Of a stretch of DNA of 64,000 bases, positions 1 to 7,083 are shown in pieces. The translations under genes and the position numbers were made by a program. The notes under the pieces are model-generated. The model saw only the letters and a list, made by a program, of their open reading frames with translations, was not told where the DNA came from and did not search any database. This DNA comes from JACVRW01 sp963739095 (GTDB lineage: Bacteria > Actinomycetota > Thermoleophilia > Solirubrobacterales > Thermoleophilaceae), in contig CAVTZF010000030.1 of NCBI GenBank assembly GCA_963739095.1, positions 208,975 through 272,974 of the forward strand. Direction: 5' to 3'. Positions within the stretch are counted from its first letter, which is position 1; each line of letters begins with the position of its first letter.

Positions 1-1238
1 TCGACGGTGATGCCCCAGGGCGTCCCGATCTCGTCCTGACGGCGATAGCGCCGGCCGATCGAGCCGCCCGCGTCGTACTCGGTGGGGATCTGCGAGCGCA
101 GCCCCTCGTAGAGCTCACGCGCGAGCTCCGGCATGCCGTCGCGGTTGACGAGCGGCAGCACGGCCACCTTGACGGGAGCGATCTTCGGGTGCAGGCGCAG
201 CACCGTGCGTGTCCTGCCCTCGACCTCCTCCTCGTCGTAGGCGTCGCAGAGCAGCGCCAGGATCGTGCGCGCGACGCCGCCCGCCGGCTCGATCACGTGC
301 GGGACGTAGCGCTCCTGGGTGGCGGTGTCGACGTACTCGAGCTTGTCGCCCGAGAACTTGGCGTGCTGCGTGAGGTCGAAGTCGCCGCGGTTGGCGATCC
401 CCTCGAGCTCGGACCAGCCGATCGGGTAGTCGTACTCGATGTCGCTGGTGGCCGACGAGTAGTGCGACAGCTCGTCGGGGCCGTGCGCGCGCAGGCGCAG
501 GCGCTCGGGGTCGAGCCCGAGGCCGGCGTACCAGTCCATGCGCGCCTGCATCCAGTACTCATGCCAGCTCTCGGCCTCGGCGGGCGGCACGAAGAACTCC
601 ATCTCCATCTGCTCGAACTCGAGCGTGCGGAAGATGAAGTTGCCCGGGGTGATCTCGTTGCGGAACGACTTGCCGATCTGGGCGATGCCGAAGGGCGGCT
701 TGCGGCGCGCGTACTGCAGCGTCGTCTTGAAGGCGAGGAATATGCCCTGGGCCGTCTCCGGGCGCAGGTAGACGGTCGAGCCGGCGTCCTTGACCGGCCC
801 GATCGTGGTCTCGAACATCAGGTTGAACTCGCGCGCCTCGGTCAGGTCGCAGTCCGGGTGGTCGCCGGGCAGCTTCGACGGCGCCCTGCCGCAGCGGACC
901 TCGGGGTGGCTCGCGGTGCCCGCGCGCTCCTCCTCGAGGTGATCGGCACGGAAGCGCTGCTTGCAGGTGCGGCAGTCGATCAGCGGGTCGGTGAAGCCGG
1001 CCAGGTGCCCGGAGGCCTCCCAGGCCCGGGGGTGCTGGATGATCGCCGAGTCGAGCGCAACGACGTCATCGCGCTCTTGGATCATCGCCTTCCACCACTC
1101 GCCGGTCACGTTGTTCTTCAGCAGAACGCCGTAGTGGCCATAGTCGTACGTGTTGGCGATGCCGCCGTAGATCTCGGAGGCAGGGAAGACGAAGCCGCGC
1201 CGCTTGCAGAGCGCGACGATCTTGTCCATGGTCACCAC
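1..1238 (-). CDS. glyS: Glycyl-tRNA synthetase, dimeric (alpha2) type, 3' end outside window
   Basis: Charges tRNA-Gly with glycine in the cytoplasm. About 412 residues of the N-terminal and catalytic part are visible and the frame runs off the left edge. The protein opens with MDKIVALCKRRGFVFPASE and continues with EIYGGIANTYDYGHYG, typical of the archaeal/eukaryotic-like GlyRS used by Actinobacteria rather than the alpha2beta2 enzyme. FRNEITPG is the class II motif 2 region, and a Cys pair (CRTC) sits in the insertion domain. A -10-like TAGGGT at 1246-1251 (reverse strand) lies 7 nt before a GTG at 1238, so a leaderless GTG start is preferred; an in-frame ATG at 1229 is the alternative. Confidence 0.93.
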   Translation of the reverse strand, partial: MVTMDKIVALCKRRGFVFPASEIYGGIANTYDYGHYGVLLKNNVTGEWWKAMIQERDDVVALDSAIIQHPRAWEASGHLAGFTDPLIDCRTCKQRFRADHLEEERAGTASHPEVRCGRAPSKLPGDHPDCDLTEAREFNLMFETTIGPVKDAGSTVYLRPETAQGIFLAFKTTLQYARRKPPFGIAQIGKSFRNEITPGNFIFRTLEFEQMEMEFFVPPAEAESWHEYWMQARMDWYAGLGLDPERLRLRAHGPDELSHYSSATSDIEYDYPIGWSELEGIANRGDFDLTQHAKFSGDKLEYVDTATQERYVPHVIEPAGGVARTILALLCDAYDEEEVEGRTRTVLRLHPKIAPVKVAVLPLVNRDGMPELARELYEGLRSQIPTEYDAGGSIGRRYRRQDEIGTPWGITV

Positions 1239-1320
1239 GGCCGCCACCCTAGCCGGAAGTTGCGTCATTTCCCCGCAAGCCGGGGCTGCGAACGCCCCGG
1301 CCTGGGGTACGGTGGCCGCG

Positions 1321-1434
1321 ATGGTCACGACGGCCCTGCGCCCGCTCGGTCACATTGCCGCCTGGATCGTGTGGCACAGCATGCGTGTGTCGCTCTTGGG
1401 TGATCTAGAGCGGCCGCAGCCGCCCGCAGACTGA
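1321..1434 (+). CDS. Possible leaderless 37-residue protein, unknown
   Basis: Short open frame starting MVTTALRPLGHIAAWIVWH. I do not recognise it. Its support is a TACGGT box 7 nt upstream of the ATG, the arrangement used by many genes in this window, and its position in the gap upstream of the divergent glyS. There is no Shine-Dalgarno sequence. A short hydrophobic stretch (residues 10-18) is too short for a convincing membrane helix. It may be chance. Confidence 0.25.
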   Translation: MVTTALRPLGHIAAWIVWHSMRVSLLGDLERPQPPAD

Positions 1435-1442
1435 GCGCGTCC

Positions 1443-1616
1443 TCAGGCGGCGGCGCTTGCCTTCCGCAGTCTGTTCAGCAGCGCCTGTTCCTCGGCGCGC
1501 CAGTTCTCACTGCTCAGCTCCTTGATCGCGCTGCCCCACTGGACGATCAGCGCCGCTTCCTCCAGTGTCAGTGACATCGCGACCAGGCGAAGCCGAGTTG
1601 CCTTGTTCTCGTTCAT
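1443..1616 (-). CDS. Small hypothetical protein, 57 aa
   Basis: Unrecognised protein starting MNENKATRLRLVAMSLTLEE and ending in a basic, Ala-rich tail. The middle (about residues 15-50) alternates hydrophobic and charged residues and would form one or two amphipathic helices. The ribosome-binding region is purine-rich but has no clear GGAGG. It is transcribed towards glyS, separated from it by about 200 bases. The in-frame upstream extension to about 1769 is Pro/Arg-rich with the composition of non-coding GC-rich DNA, so the ATG at 1616 was chosen. Confidence 0.4.
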   Translation of the reverse strand: MNENKATRLRLVAMSLTLEEAALIVQWGSAIKELSSENWRAEEQALLNRLRKASAAA

Positions 1617-1787
1617 CCGTTTCTCTGTCTCGTTCTGGATTTCAGCCGGCCGTAGCCGGCTTGGGGGGATTGGGCAGGGGGCCCTGGGAGGAGCCCGCCG
1701 GGGGCTCGGAAAGGCTGCGAGGGGGAGTGCGTCGCGCCGCGGGGCCGGTCGCAGAGCGAGCAGAACCAAAGTAGCAGGGCCGAAATC

Positions 1788-1810
1788 GGCACTCCTATAC
1801 TCAGAGTGCC
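1788..1810. promoter_or_regulatory. CIRCE-type HrcA operator overlapping the -10 box of the Ruc-like gene
   Basis: A perfect inverted repeat GGCACTC-N9-GAGTGCC ends one base before the ATG at 1811. The core GCACTC-N9-GAGTGC and the 9-base spacer are those of the CIRCE element bound by the heat-shock repressor HrcA (consensus TTAGCACTC-N9-GAGTGCTAA). The spacer contains the -10 box TATACT (1796-1801), so a bound repressor would occlude RNA polymerase. That HrcA is the regulator is inferred from the match. Confidence 0.8.
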
Positions 1811-2128
1811 ATGCCCATTTACGAGTACCGCTGCGAGCGAGGCCACACGTTCGAGGTCATGCAGCGAATGACGGACGACCCGCTCACGAGCTGCTCCACG
1901 TGCGAGGCGCCCGTGCAGCGCGTCTTCCATCCCGTGGCGGTGCACTTCAAGGGCTCGGGCTTCTACAACACCGATTACGGCAAGAAGAAGTCCGGCGCCT
2001 CGAGCTCGTCGAGCTCCGAGGGCGGCTCTTCGTCCGACTCCTCGTCCGACTCCTCATCGAAGAGCGACTCCTCCTCCAAGAAGGAGTCCAGCTCGAGCTC
2101 GTCGGGCTCCTCCTCCAGCTCCGACTAG
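1811..2128 (+). CDS. FmdB-family zinc-ribbon protein with disordered Ser-rich tail, Ruc-like chaperone
   Basis: 105-residue protein. The N-terminal ribbon starts MPIYEYRCERGHTFEV, with metal-ligand candidates Cys8, His12, Cys28 and Cys31, followed by the family-typical FKGSGFYNTDY (about residues 47-57). From about residue 62 the tail is almost only Ser, Lys, Asp and Glu and must be disordered. Mycobacterial Rv0991c (Ruc), a redox-regulated chaperone controlled by HrcA, has the same ribbon-plus-disordered-tail layout and FKGSGFY motif, so this is probably its counterpart; the HrcA-type operator supports it. One canonical ribbon cysteine is replaced (C-x3-H). Transcription is probably leaderless (TATACT 9 nt before the ATG). 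Its stop overlaps that of the convergent LCP gene in a shared CTAG. Confidence 0.85.
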   Translation: MPIYEYRCERGHTFEVMQRMTDDPLTSCSTCEAPVQRVFHPVAVHFKGSGFYNTDYGKKKSGASSSSSSEGGSSSDSSSDSSSKSDSSSKKESSSSSSGSSSSSD

Positions 2129-3201
2129 TTCCCCTCGACCAGCTTGCGGACGGCGTCCTGCCTCGACCCTTCGCTGACGAAGAGGTTGGTGCCGTTGTTG
2201 CAGCAGGTCGCCTCGAGCACCTCGGTGTCGCTCGAGTTGCCCGTGGCCATGTCCGCGAACAGCGCCATCAGCTGCAGGCCGCCCATGTCGGTCTTGAGCG
2301 TCTTGGGGGCGGACCAGCTCACCCACGGCAGCCGGAAGAAGGTGCTCGGCGACTTGATCTCGTCCCCGATCGCCCGCAGCACCTCCTGTTGGCGGGCGGC
2401 CCGGTCGCGGTCGTCCTCGGCCGGCGCGCACGAGTTCTTGCGTACGCGCGCGAAGCCGAGCGCGCGCCGCCCGTCCAGGTCGTTCTCACCCTTCTTGAAG
2501 TGGAGGCCCTTCCAGAAGTTGTCGAACGGAGGCGAGCAGATCCGCGACTTCGACTCGACCGTGATGCCGCCGAGCGAGTCGATGAACTCCGGGAAATCCT
2601 TGAAGTCGACCTCGACGAGGTGGTTGATCTCGAGCCCGTTGCCGAGGAAGGACTCGACGGTTTCGATCGTCAGCGCCGGGCCACCCAGCGCGTAGGCCGC
2701 GTTGATCTTGTTGATGCCGTGCCCGGGGACGTCGACCTCGACGTCGCGCGGAATCGAGAGCTTGCGCACGCTGCCGAGCGAGGCGTGGACGAGCATGATC
2801 GTGTCGGAGCGCCCCGGTCCCTGGTCGCTCTCGTCGATCGAATCGCCCGTGCGCTGATCCGAGCCCAGAACCAGGATCGTGCTGCCGGTCAGCAGGTTGC
2901 CCCCGGAGGAGAGAGCCTTCTCCGCGGCTGGGGACACGCCCGGCTCGGTCGTGGCGCTGATCAGGAACAGCGCGAGCGACAGCAGCAGCCAGCCGGCGAT
3001 CGCGAGCGCGATCCACTTGGCCACCCGGCCGACCGTGATCGGCCGCTTGTCGCGCGGCGCGGCAGGCGGCTCGTCGCCCCGGCTGCGGGACAGCCGCCGC
3101 TTGAGCGCGTCGAGATCGCCACCACGTGCAAGCGGCCGCTTGCGGGCGCGGTAGACGTTGTACTTCGGGGGGTCCGGAGGGCCGGGGGTCCCTTGGTTCA
3201 C
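2125..3201 (-). CDS. LytR-CpsA-Psr (LCP) family cell-wall glycopolymer ligase
   Basis: Membrane-anchored enzyme that, by family knowledge, transfers polyprenyl-phosphate-linked glycopolymers to peptidoglycan. About 358 residues: cytoplasmic N-terminus carrying PPKYNVYRAR, one transmembrane helix (about 63-82), then the extracellular LCP domain. LCP signatures are LGSDQR (112-117), GRSDTIMLV with its phosphate-binding Arg131, SIPRD (149-153) and INKINAAYALGG. The GTG at 3201 was chosen because TATACA (3209-3214, reverse) lies 7 nt upstream; an upstream in-frame start at 3234 would overlap the divergent ROK gene. Confidence 0.88.
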   Translation of the reverse strand: MNQGTPGPPDPPKYNVYRARKRPLARGGDLDALKRRLSRSRGDEPPAAPRDKRPITVGRVAKWIALAIAGWLLLSLALFLISATTEPGVSPAAEKALSSGGNLLTGSTILVLGSDQRTGDSIDESDQGPGRSDTIMLVHASLGSVRKLSIPRDVEVDVPGHGINKINAAYALGGPALTIETVESFLGNGLEINHLVEVDFKDFPEFIDSLGGITVESKSRICSPPFDNFWKGLHFKKGENDLDGRRALGFARVRKNSCAPAEDDRDRAARQQEVLRAIGDEIKSPSTFFRLPWVSWSAPKTLKTDMGGLQLMALFADMATGNSSDTEVLEATCCNNGTNLFVSEGSRQDAVRKLVEGN

Positions 3202-3208
3202 CCCCCTC

Positions 3209-3216
3209 TGTATATC
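3209..3216. promoter_or_regulatory. Overlapping divergent -10 boxes for the LCP and ROK genes
   Basis: TGTATATC reads as TATACA on the minus strand, 7 nt from the LCP GTG, and as TATATC on the plus strand, 8 nt from the ROK ATG. The two start codons are only 23 bases apart, so the two promoters share bases and should exclude each other. Confidence 0.55.
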
Positions 3217-3224
3217 TACCCGGC

Positions 3225-4190
3225 ATGCCACCAAGGCGGGTGATCGGGATCGACGCGGGCGGGACCAAGCTGCTTGGGGGCGTCGTCGACGAGGACCTGG
3301 TCGTCCATCACCGCGTCCACCGGGTGTGGCGTGGGGCCGACCGGCAGGAGACGCTCGACATCTTCCTGGACTCGGTCGAAGAGGTGCGCGCGGCGGCCCC
3401 CAAGGTCGAAGCCGTGGGCTTCGGGATCCCGGCGCTTGTCGAATGGGAGACGGGGGTGGCGCGCTGGTCGAATCACCTTCCGCTGCAGGACGTGCGCTTC
3501 CGCGACCTCATGAGCGAGCGGCTCGGCCTCCCGGTGGTCGTCGACAACGACGGCAACGCGTCGGTGCTGGCCGAGTGCCGCGCCGGAGCCGGTGCGGGGG
3601 CGCGTCACGTGGTGATGGTCTCGCTGGGGACGGGAATCGGCACGGGGCTCTACCTCGACGGGCGCGTCTACCGGGGCTCGGCGGGGCTCGGCGCCGAGCT
3701 CGGTCACTCGGTGCTCGACATACACGGCGGCGAATGCCCGAGCGCCTGCCCGGGCCGCGGCTGCTTCGAGACGCTCGTCTCCGGCAACGCGATCGGCCGC
3801 GAGGGCCTGCGCGTCGCGGAGGAAAGGCCCGAGTCGGCGCTCGGCAAGCGGCTCGCCTCAGGCCGTGAGATCACCGGCGGGATCGTCACCGAGCTGGCCC
3901 ACAGCGGCGACCCGGCGGCGCGCGAGGTGCTCGCCGAGATCGGCATGCGTCTCGGTTACGGGCTCGTGGGCGTCATCAACGTGTTCAACCCCGAGGTGAT
4001 CGTGATCGGCGGCGGCGCCGTCCGGGCCGGCGAGCTGCTGCTCGAGCCCGCCCGCCGGATCGTCTCCGAGCGCGCGATGCCGCCCGTGCGCGCCGGGGTG
4101 GCGATCCGCGCCGCCCACTTCGGCGACGAGGCGGGCATGATGGGCGCCGCCCTGCTCGCCTTCGATCACCTCGTCGGGGCCGCTGCGTGA
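3225..4190 (+). CDS. ROK-family sugar kinase (probable glucokinase)
   Basis: Phosphorylates a hexose, probably glucose, with ATP in the cytoplasm. 321 residues. The N-terminal phosphate-binding motif is GIDAGGTK (8-15), ELGH and the catalytic-region motif follow, and a Cys cluster (CPSACPGRGC) matches the ROK zinc site. The C-terminus has the NVFNPEVIVIGGG motif. The start at 3225 follows the TATATC box. The gene overlaps rsmI by 4 bases (GTGA), so the two are probably cotranscribed. A ROK repressor is unlikely because there is no N-terminal HTH domain. Confidence 0.88.
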   Translation: MPPRRVIGIDAGGTKLLGGVVDEDLVVHHRVHRVWRGADRQETLDIFLDSVEEVRAAAPKVEAVGFGIPALVEWETGVARWSNHLPLQDVRFRDLMSERLGLPVVVDNDGNASVLAECRAGAGAGARHVVMVSLGTGIGTGLYLDGRVYRGSAGLGAELGHSVLDIHGGECPSACPGRGCFETLVSGNAIGREGLRVAEERPESALGKRLASGREITGGIVTELAHSGDPAAREVLAEIGMRLGYGLVGVINVFNPEVIVIGGGAVRAGELLLEPARRIVSERAMPPVRAGVAIRAAHFGDEAGMMGAALLAFDHLVGAAA

Positions 4191-4999
4191 GCGGGCGGCT
4201 CGTCGTCTGCCCGACGCCGATCGGGAATCTCGAGGACGTGACGCTGCGCGTCCTGTCGGCGCTCCGGGAGGCCGACGTCGTCGCCTGCGAGGACACCCGT
4301 CGCACGCGCATCCTGCTCGACCGCTACGGGGTCAGGGCGAAGCTCGTGTCCTACCACGAGCACAACGAGCGGGCACGCGCGTCCGAGCTCGTCGGGCGCA
4401 TGCGCGACGGCGCCGTGGTGGCGCTCGTCTCGGACGCGGGGATGCCGCTCGTCTCGGACCCCGGCTACGTGCTCGTGCAGGCGTGCGTCGCGGCCGGGCT
4501 GCCGGTCGAGGTGCTCCCCGGCCCCAGCGCCGCGATCACCGCGCTCGTCGCCTCGGGGCTGCCTGCGGACGAGTGGCACTTCCACGGCTTCCTGCCGCGC
4601 AAGAAGGGCGAGCTGCGGCGCGTCCTCTCAGAGCCCGGCGGAACGCTCGTCGCCTTCGAGTCCCCGCGGCGCGTGCCCGGCACGCTCGCGCTGCTGGCGG
4701 AGCTCGATCCCGAGCGCGAGGTCGCGGTCTGCCGCGAGCTGACCAAGGTGCACGAGGAGATCGTCCGCGGGAGCGCGGCCGAGCTCGCCGAGCGCTATGC
4801 CGACGCACCTCCGAAGGGCGAGATCGTGCTCGTGATCGGCGCCGCGCCCGAGGCGGATGCCGCCGAGTCGGCCGCGCTCGATGCGCTGCGCCGCCTCGTC
4901 GACGCCGGCGCCCACCCGCGCCGGGCGGCGGCGGTGGTCGCGGAGCTGACCGGTGCCAGCGCCAACTCGCTGTACCGGGCGCTCACGTCAGGGGACTGA
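4187..4999 (+). CDS. rsmI: 16S rRNA (cytidine(1402)-2'-O)-methyltransferase RsmI
   Basis: SAM-dependent tetrapyrrole-methylase-fold enzyme that 2'-O-methylates C1402 of 16S rRNA. 270 residues, normal length. Diagnostic motifs are CPTPIGNLEDVTLR (6-19), EDTRRTRILLDRYG, VSDAGMPLVSDPG and PGPSAAITALVASGLP. It starts with a GTG inside the ROK stop (GTGA). A strong hairpin follows 9 bases after the stop. In M. tuberculosis the orthologue also lies a few genes from metG. Confidence 0.95.
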   Translation: MSGRLVVCPTPIGNLEDVTLRVLSALREADVVACEDTRRTRILLDRYGVRAKLVSYHEHNERARASELVGRMRDGAVVALVSDAGMPLVSDPGYVLVQACVAAGLPVEVLPGPSAAITALVASGLPADEWHFHGFLPRKKGELRRVLSEPGGTLVAFESPRRVPGTLALLAELDPEREVAVCRELTKVHEEIVRGSAAELAERYADAPPKGEIVLVIGAAPEADAAESAALDALRRLVDAGAHPRRAAAVVAELTGASANSLYRALTSGD

Positions 5000-5008
5000 G
5001 AACGCGGA

Positions 5009-5032
5009 CGGGCCCTCCGGTGGGAGGGCCCG
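5009..5032. terminator. Hairpin terminator between convergent rsmI and the repeat-protein gene
   Basis: A perfect 10-bp GC-rich stem (CGGGCCCTCC paired with GGAGGGCCCG) with a 4-base loop, followed by TTGTGT on the plus strand. Its place between two convergent genes suggests it works in both directions. The U tract is weak. Confidence 0.7.
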
Positions 5033-5056
5033 TTGTGTCCGCGGGGGGTGTGGGAA

Positions 5057-5752
5057 CTAGTTGCCGCTGAAGCGGAATCCGTCGGTCTGGGGCATCACTG
5101 ACGCCTTGCCGCCCGAGTCCGCCGTGGTGTCCGCGCTGCCCTCTTCCGGCCCGCCGTCGTAACGGATGCCGGGGTGCGGCGTTGCGGACGCCTTGCTGCC
5201 ACGGAAGTGCGTGTCAGCGCTGCCCTCGTTCGGGCCGCCGTCATAGCGGGGCCCGGCCTGGGACAGGACCGACGAGGCGCCGATCGGGGGCGACATCGTC
5301 ACGTCGGCGCTGCCCTCGTTCGGGCCGCCGTCGTAGCGGGTCGCGCCCGGCTGGGTCCGGCCGATCTGCCCGGCCTGCTCCGCCGCGCCCGGGAACGCCT
5401 GCGACTGGTTCGGCCGCGCCGGCAGGTTCACGCCCGGGGTGATGTCGGCGCTGCCCTCGTTCGGGCCGCCGTCATAGCGCGGGGCCGGGGCGGTGTCGAC
5501 CGCGCCGTCCAGCCTGCGCTGGGGGAGCGGAGCCGACTGCGGGACGCCGGTGGCGCCGGTGCCGCCGTACTCGATGGCCGGAGCGGGTGTGTTCGTGCTG
5601 ACCGTGGCCTCGTTGCCGTCGTTGGCCACGATCACAACCGTTGCGGTCAGGCCGAGCACTGCGATGAGTGCGGCCACGAGAAGCGCGCGCAGGTGCTGGT
5701 AGTGAGAGCGGAGAACCACCGCCGGATGCTGCTCAGGAACTGCCTTACCCAT
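5057..5752 (-). CDS. Membrane-anchored protein with four RYDGGPNEGSAD repeats
   Basis: 231 residues of unknown function. A short cytoplasmic N-terminus is followed by one transmembrane helix (about 22-43); the rest, probably outside the cell, is low in hydrophobics and rich in Pro, Gly, Ala and Ser. Four copies of RYDGG-P-N/E-EGSAD occur at residues 92-103, 139-150, 169-180 and 197-208 with variable linkers, plus a degenerate EYGG near residue 61. The start is secure: AGGAGG lies 5 nt before the ATG, in contrast to the leaderless neighbours. I know no characterised family with this motif. Confidence 0.85.
   Translation of the reverse strand: MGKAVPEQHPAVVLRSHYQHLRALLVAALIAVLGLTATVVIVANDGNEATVSTNTPAPAIEYGGTGATGVPQSAPLPQRRLDGAVDTAPAPRYDGGPNEGSADITPGVNLPARPNQSQAFPGAAEQAGQIGRTQPGATRYDGGPNEGSADVTMSPPIGASSVLSQAGPRYDGGPNEGSADTHFRGSKASATPHPGIRYDGGPEEGSADTTADSGGKASVMPQTDGFRFSGN
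5129..5479 (-). repeat. Four 36-bp coding repeats for the RYDGGP(N/E)EGSAD motif
   Basis: Copies lie at 5129-5164, 5213-5248, 5303-5338 and 5444-5479. They are nearly identical at DNA level; the 5129 copy is the most divergent and changes Asn to Glu. Spacers differ in length and sequence, so these are dispersed motif repeats rather than a simple tandem array. Confidence 0.85.
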
Positions 5753-5949
5753 GACTTCCTCCTGTTGTTTGGTGCCGGTCGAACGTCGTGAAGCGATGGT
5801 GCAGGCGGGTGGTTGCGCGGCGGTGACAGCACGGCAACAGGGCGCTGCAACCGCTTTCAGCGCGGCGTTTGCAACGCGGGCGTTACAGACCGTTACAACT
5901 CGCCGACCGCCCGGGCGAGATCCCCCGTGAGTGCGCTTACGGTGCGGCC

Positions 5950-7026
5950 ATGCGCCGCCTTCTTCCGCTCACAACCGCACTTCTGACCGCGCTTCTAGCG
6001 CCCGTCTCGCCCGCCGTGGCGGCCTGGACGTGGCCGCTGCGGGGCGAGGTGATCACCGGCTACCGGAACGGCGACGACCCGTACGCCGCGGGGCAACACC
6101 GAGGGATCGACATCGCCGGGGCGGTCGGCGCACCCGTGCTCGCCGCGGTCGCCGGCGAGGTCCGCTTCGCCGGGGTCGCCGGTTCGAGCGGCCTCACTGT
6201 GAGCGTTCGCACGGATGACGGCTTCGACACCTCCTACCTGCACCTGGGGGCGGCTCAGGTGCGCGCGGGCGAGCGCGTCTTCGCGGGTCAGCGTCTGGGC
6301 GTGGTCGGCATGTCGGGAGTCCGCTCCGCCGAGGCGCCCCACCTGCACTTCGGCGTGCGTGAGGCCGGCAGCCGGCACGCCTACCGCGACCCGCTCGCCT
6401 TTCTGCCGCCGCCGTCCGCGCCGGCGCCCGAGGCGCCCGCCACGGCGCCGCTGCCCGAGCCGGTCCCCGCGGCGCCAGTCACGTCTCCCGAGCCGCTGCG
6501 AGCGCCGAGCCCCGCTCGCCGCCGCGTCCCGGGAGCACGTCCTCTTCCTCAGCGGCGACCCGCGCCCGCCCCGCGCAGCGCTCCACTGCCGCGCCGGGAG
6601 CCGGCGCGGCGGAGGTCGCCGCAGCCGAGCCCGGCGCCGCTGACGGCGCCGGAACCCGCAGCGCGACCCGTGGACGCGCGGCAACCGCGGGAGGCACCCG
6701 CCGGACGTCCGGCGCCTGCTGCGCTCGGCCACGACGTTCGCACGGAGGATGCGCTCGAGCGGCCCGCTTTGGGGCCGGCACCGGCCGCTCCGCCGGAGGC
6801 GCCGCCGGCCCGCGATCTGAGGCCCTCCCCGGGTGCGCCATCCGGGCCGTCAGCGGCCGGCGGCGGACCGGACCTCGGCTGGGCGCTCGCCTGCCTCGGC
6901 GTTCTCCTCGCCGCGGCGATCCTCGCGTTCAGCGGGGATGGCCGTCACGCGCGGGGTCGGGGCGGAGCACGGCTCGCGGCGGGCCGGATCGCCGCCGTGC
7001 TGCGCCCGCTTCTAGGGCGGCGATGA
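5950..7026 (+). CDS. Secreted M23-family peptidase with Pro-rich linker and C-terminal membrane helix
   Basis: 358 residues. The signal peptide (1 to about 25) is followed by an M23 (lysostaphin-type) zinc endopeptidase domain, about 27-150, with His50 and Asp54 in HRGIDIA, His98 in YLHLG, and His131/His133 in HLHFGV: a complete metal and catalytic set. M23 enzymes cut peptidoglycan cross-bridges. A long Pro/Ala/Arg-rich linker (about 160-310) leads to a C-terminal hydrophobic helix (about 312-335) and a basic tail, suggesting membrane retention. TACGGT lies 6 nt before the ATG (leaderless). The linker's odd composition is consistent in this frame. Confidence 0.85.
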   Translation: MRRLLPLTTALLTALLAPVSPAVAAWTWPLRGEVITGYRNGDDPYAAGQHRGIDIAGAVGAPVLAAVAGEVRFAGVAGSSGLTVSVRTDDGFDTSYLHLGAAQVRAGERVFAGQRLGVVGMSGVRSAEAPHLHFGVREAGSRHAYRDPLAFLPPPSAPAPEAPATAPLPEPVPAAPVTSPEPLRAPSPARRRVPGARPLPQRRPAPAPRSAPLPRREPARRRSPQPSPAPLTAPEPAARPVDARQPREAPAGRPAPAALGHDVRTEDALERPALGPAPAAPPEAPPARDLRPSPGAPSGPSAAGGGPDLGWALACLGVLLAAAILAFSGDGRHARGRGGARLAAGRIAAVLRPLLGRR

Positions 7027-7083
7027 GCGCGGGCACCGGACAGCATCCGGCCGTTGCCCGCGCCCGGGTAGCATCGGTTGTGG

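Noticed and set aside
5129..5479. PE/PPE- or collagen-like repeat family
   Set aside because: Repeat period and sequence do not match those families.
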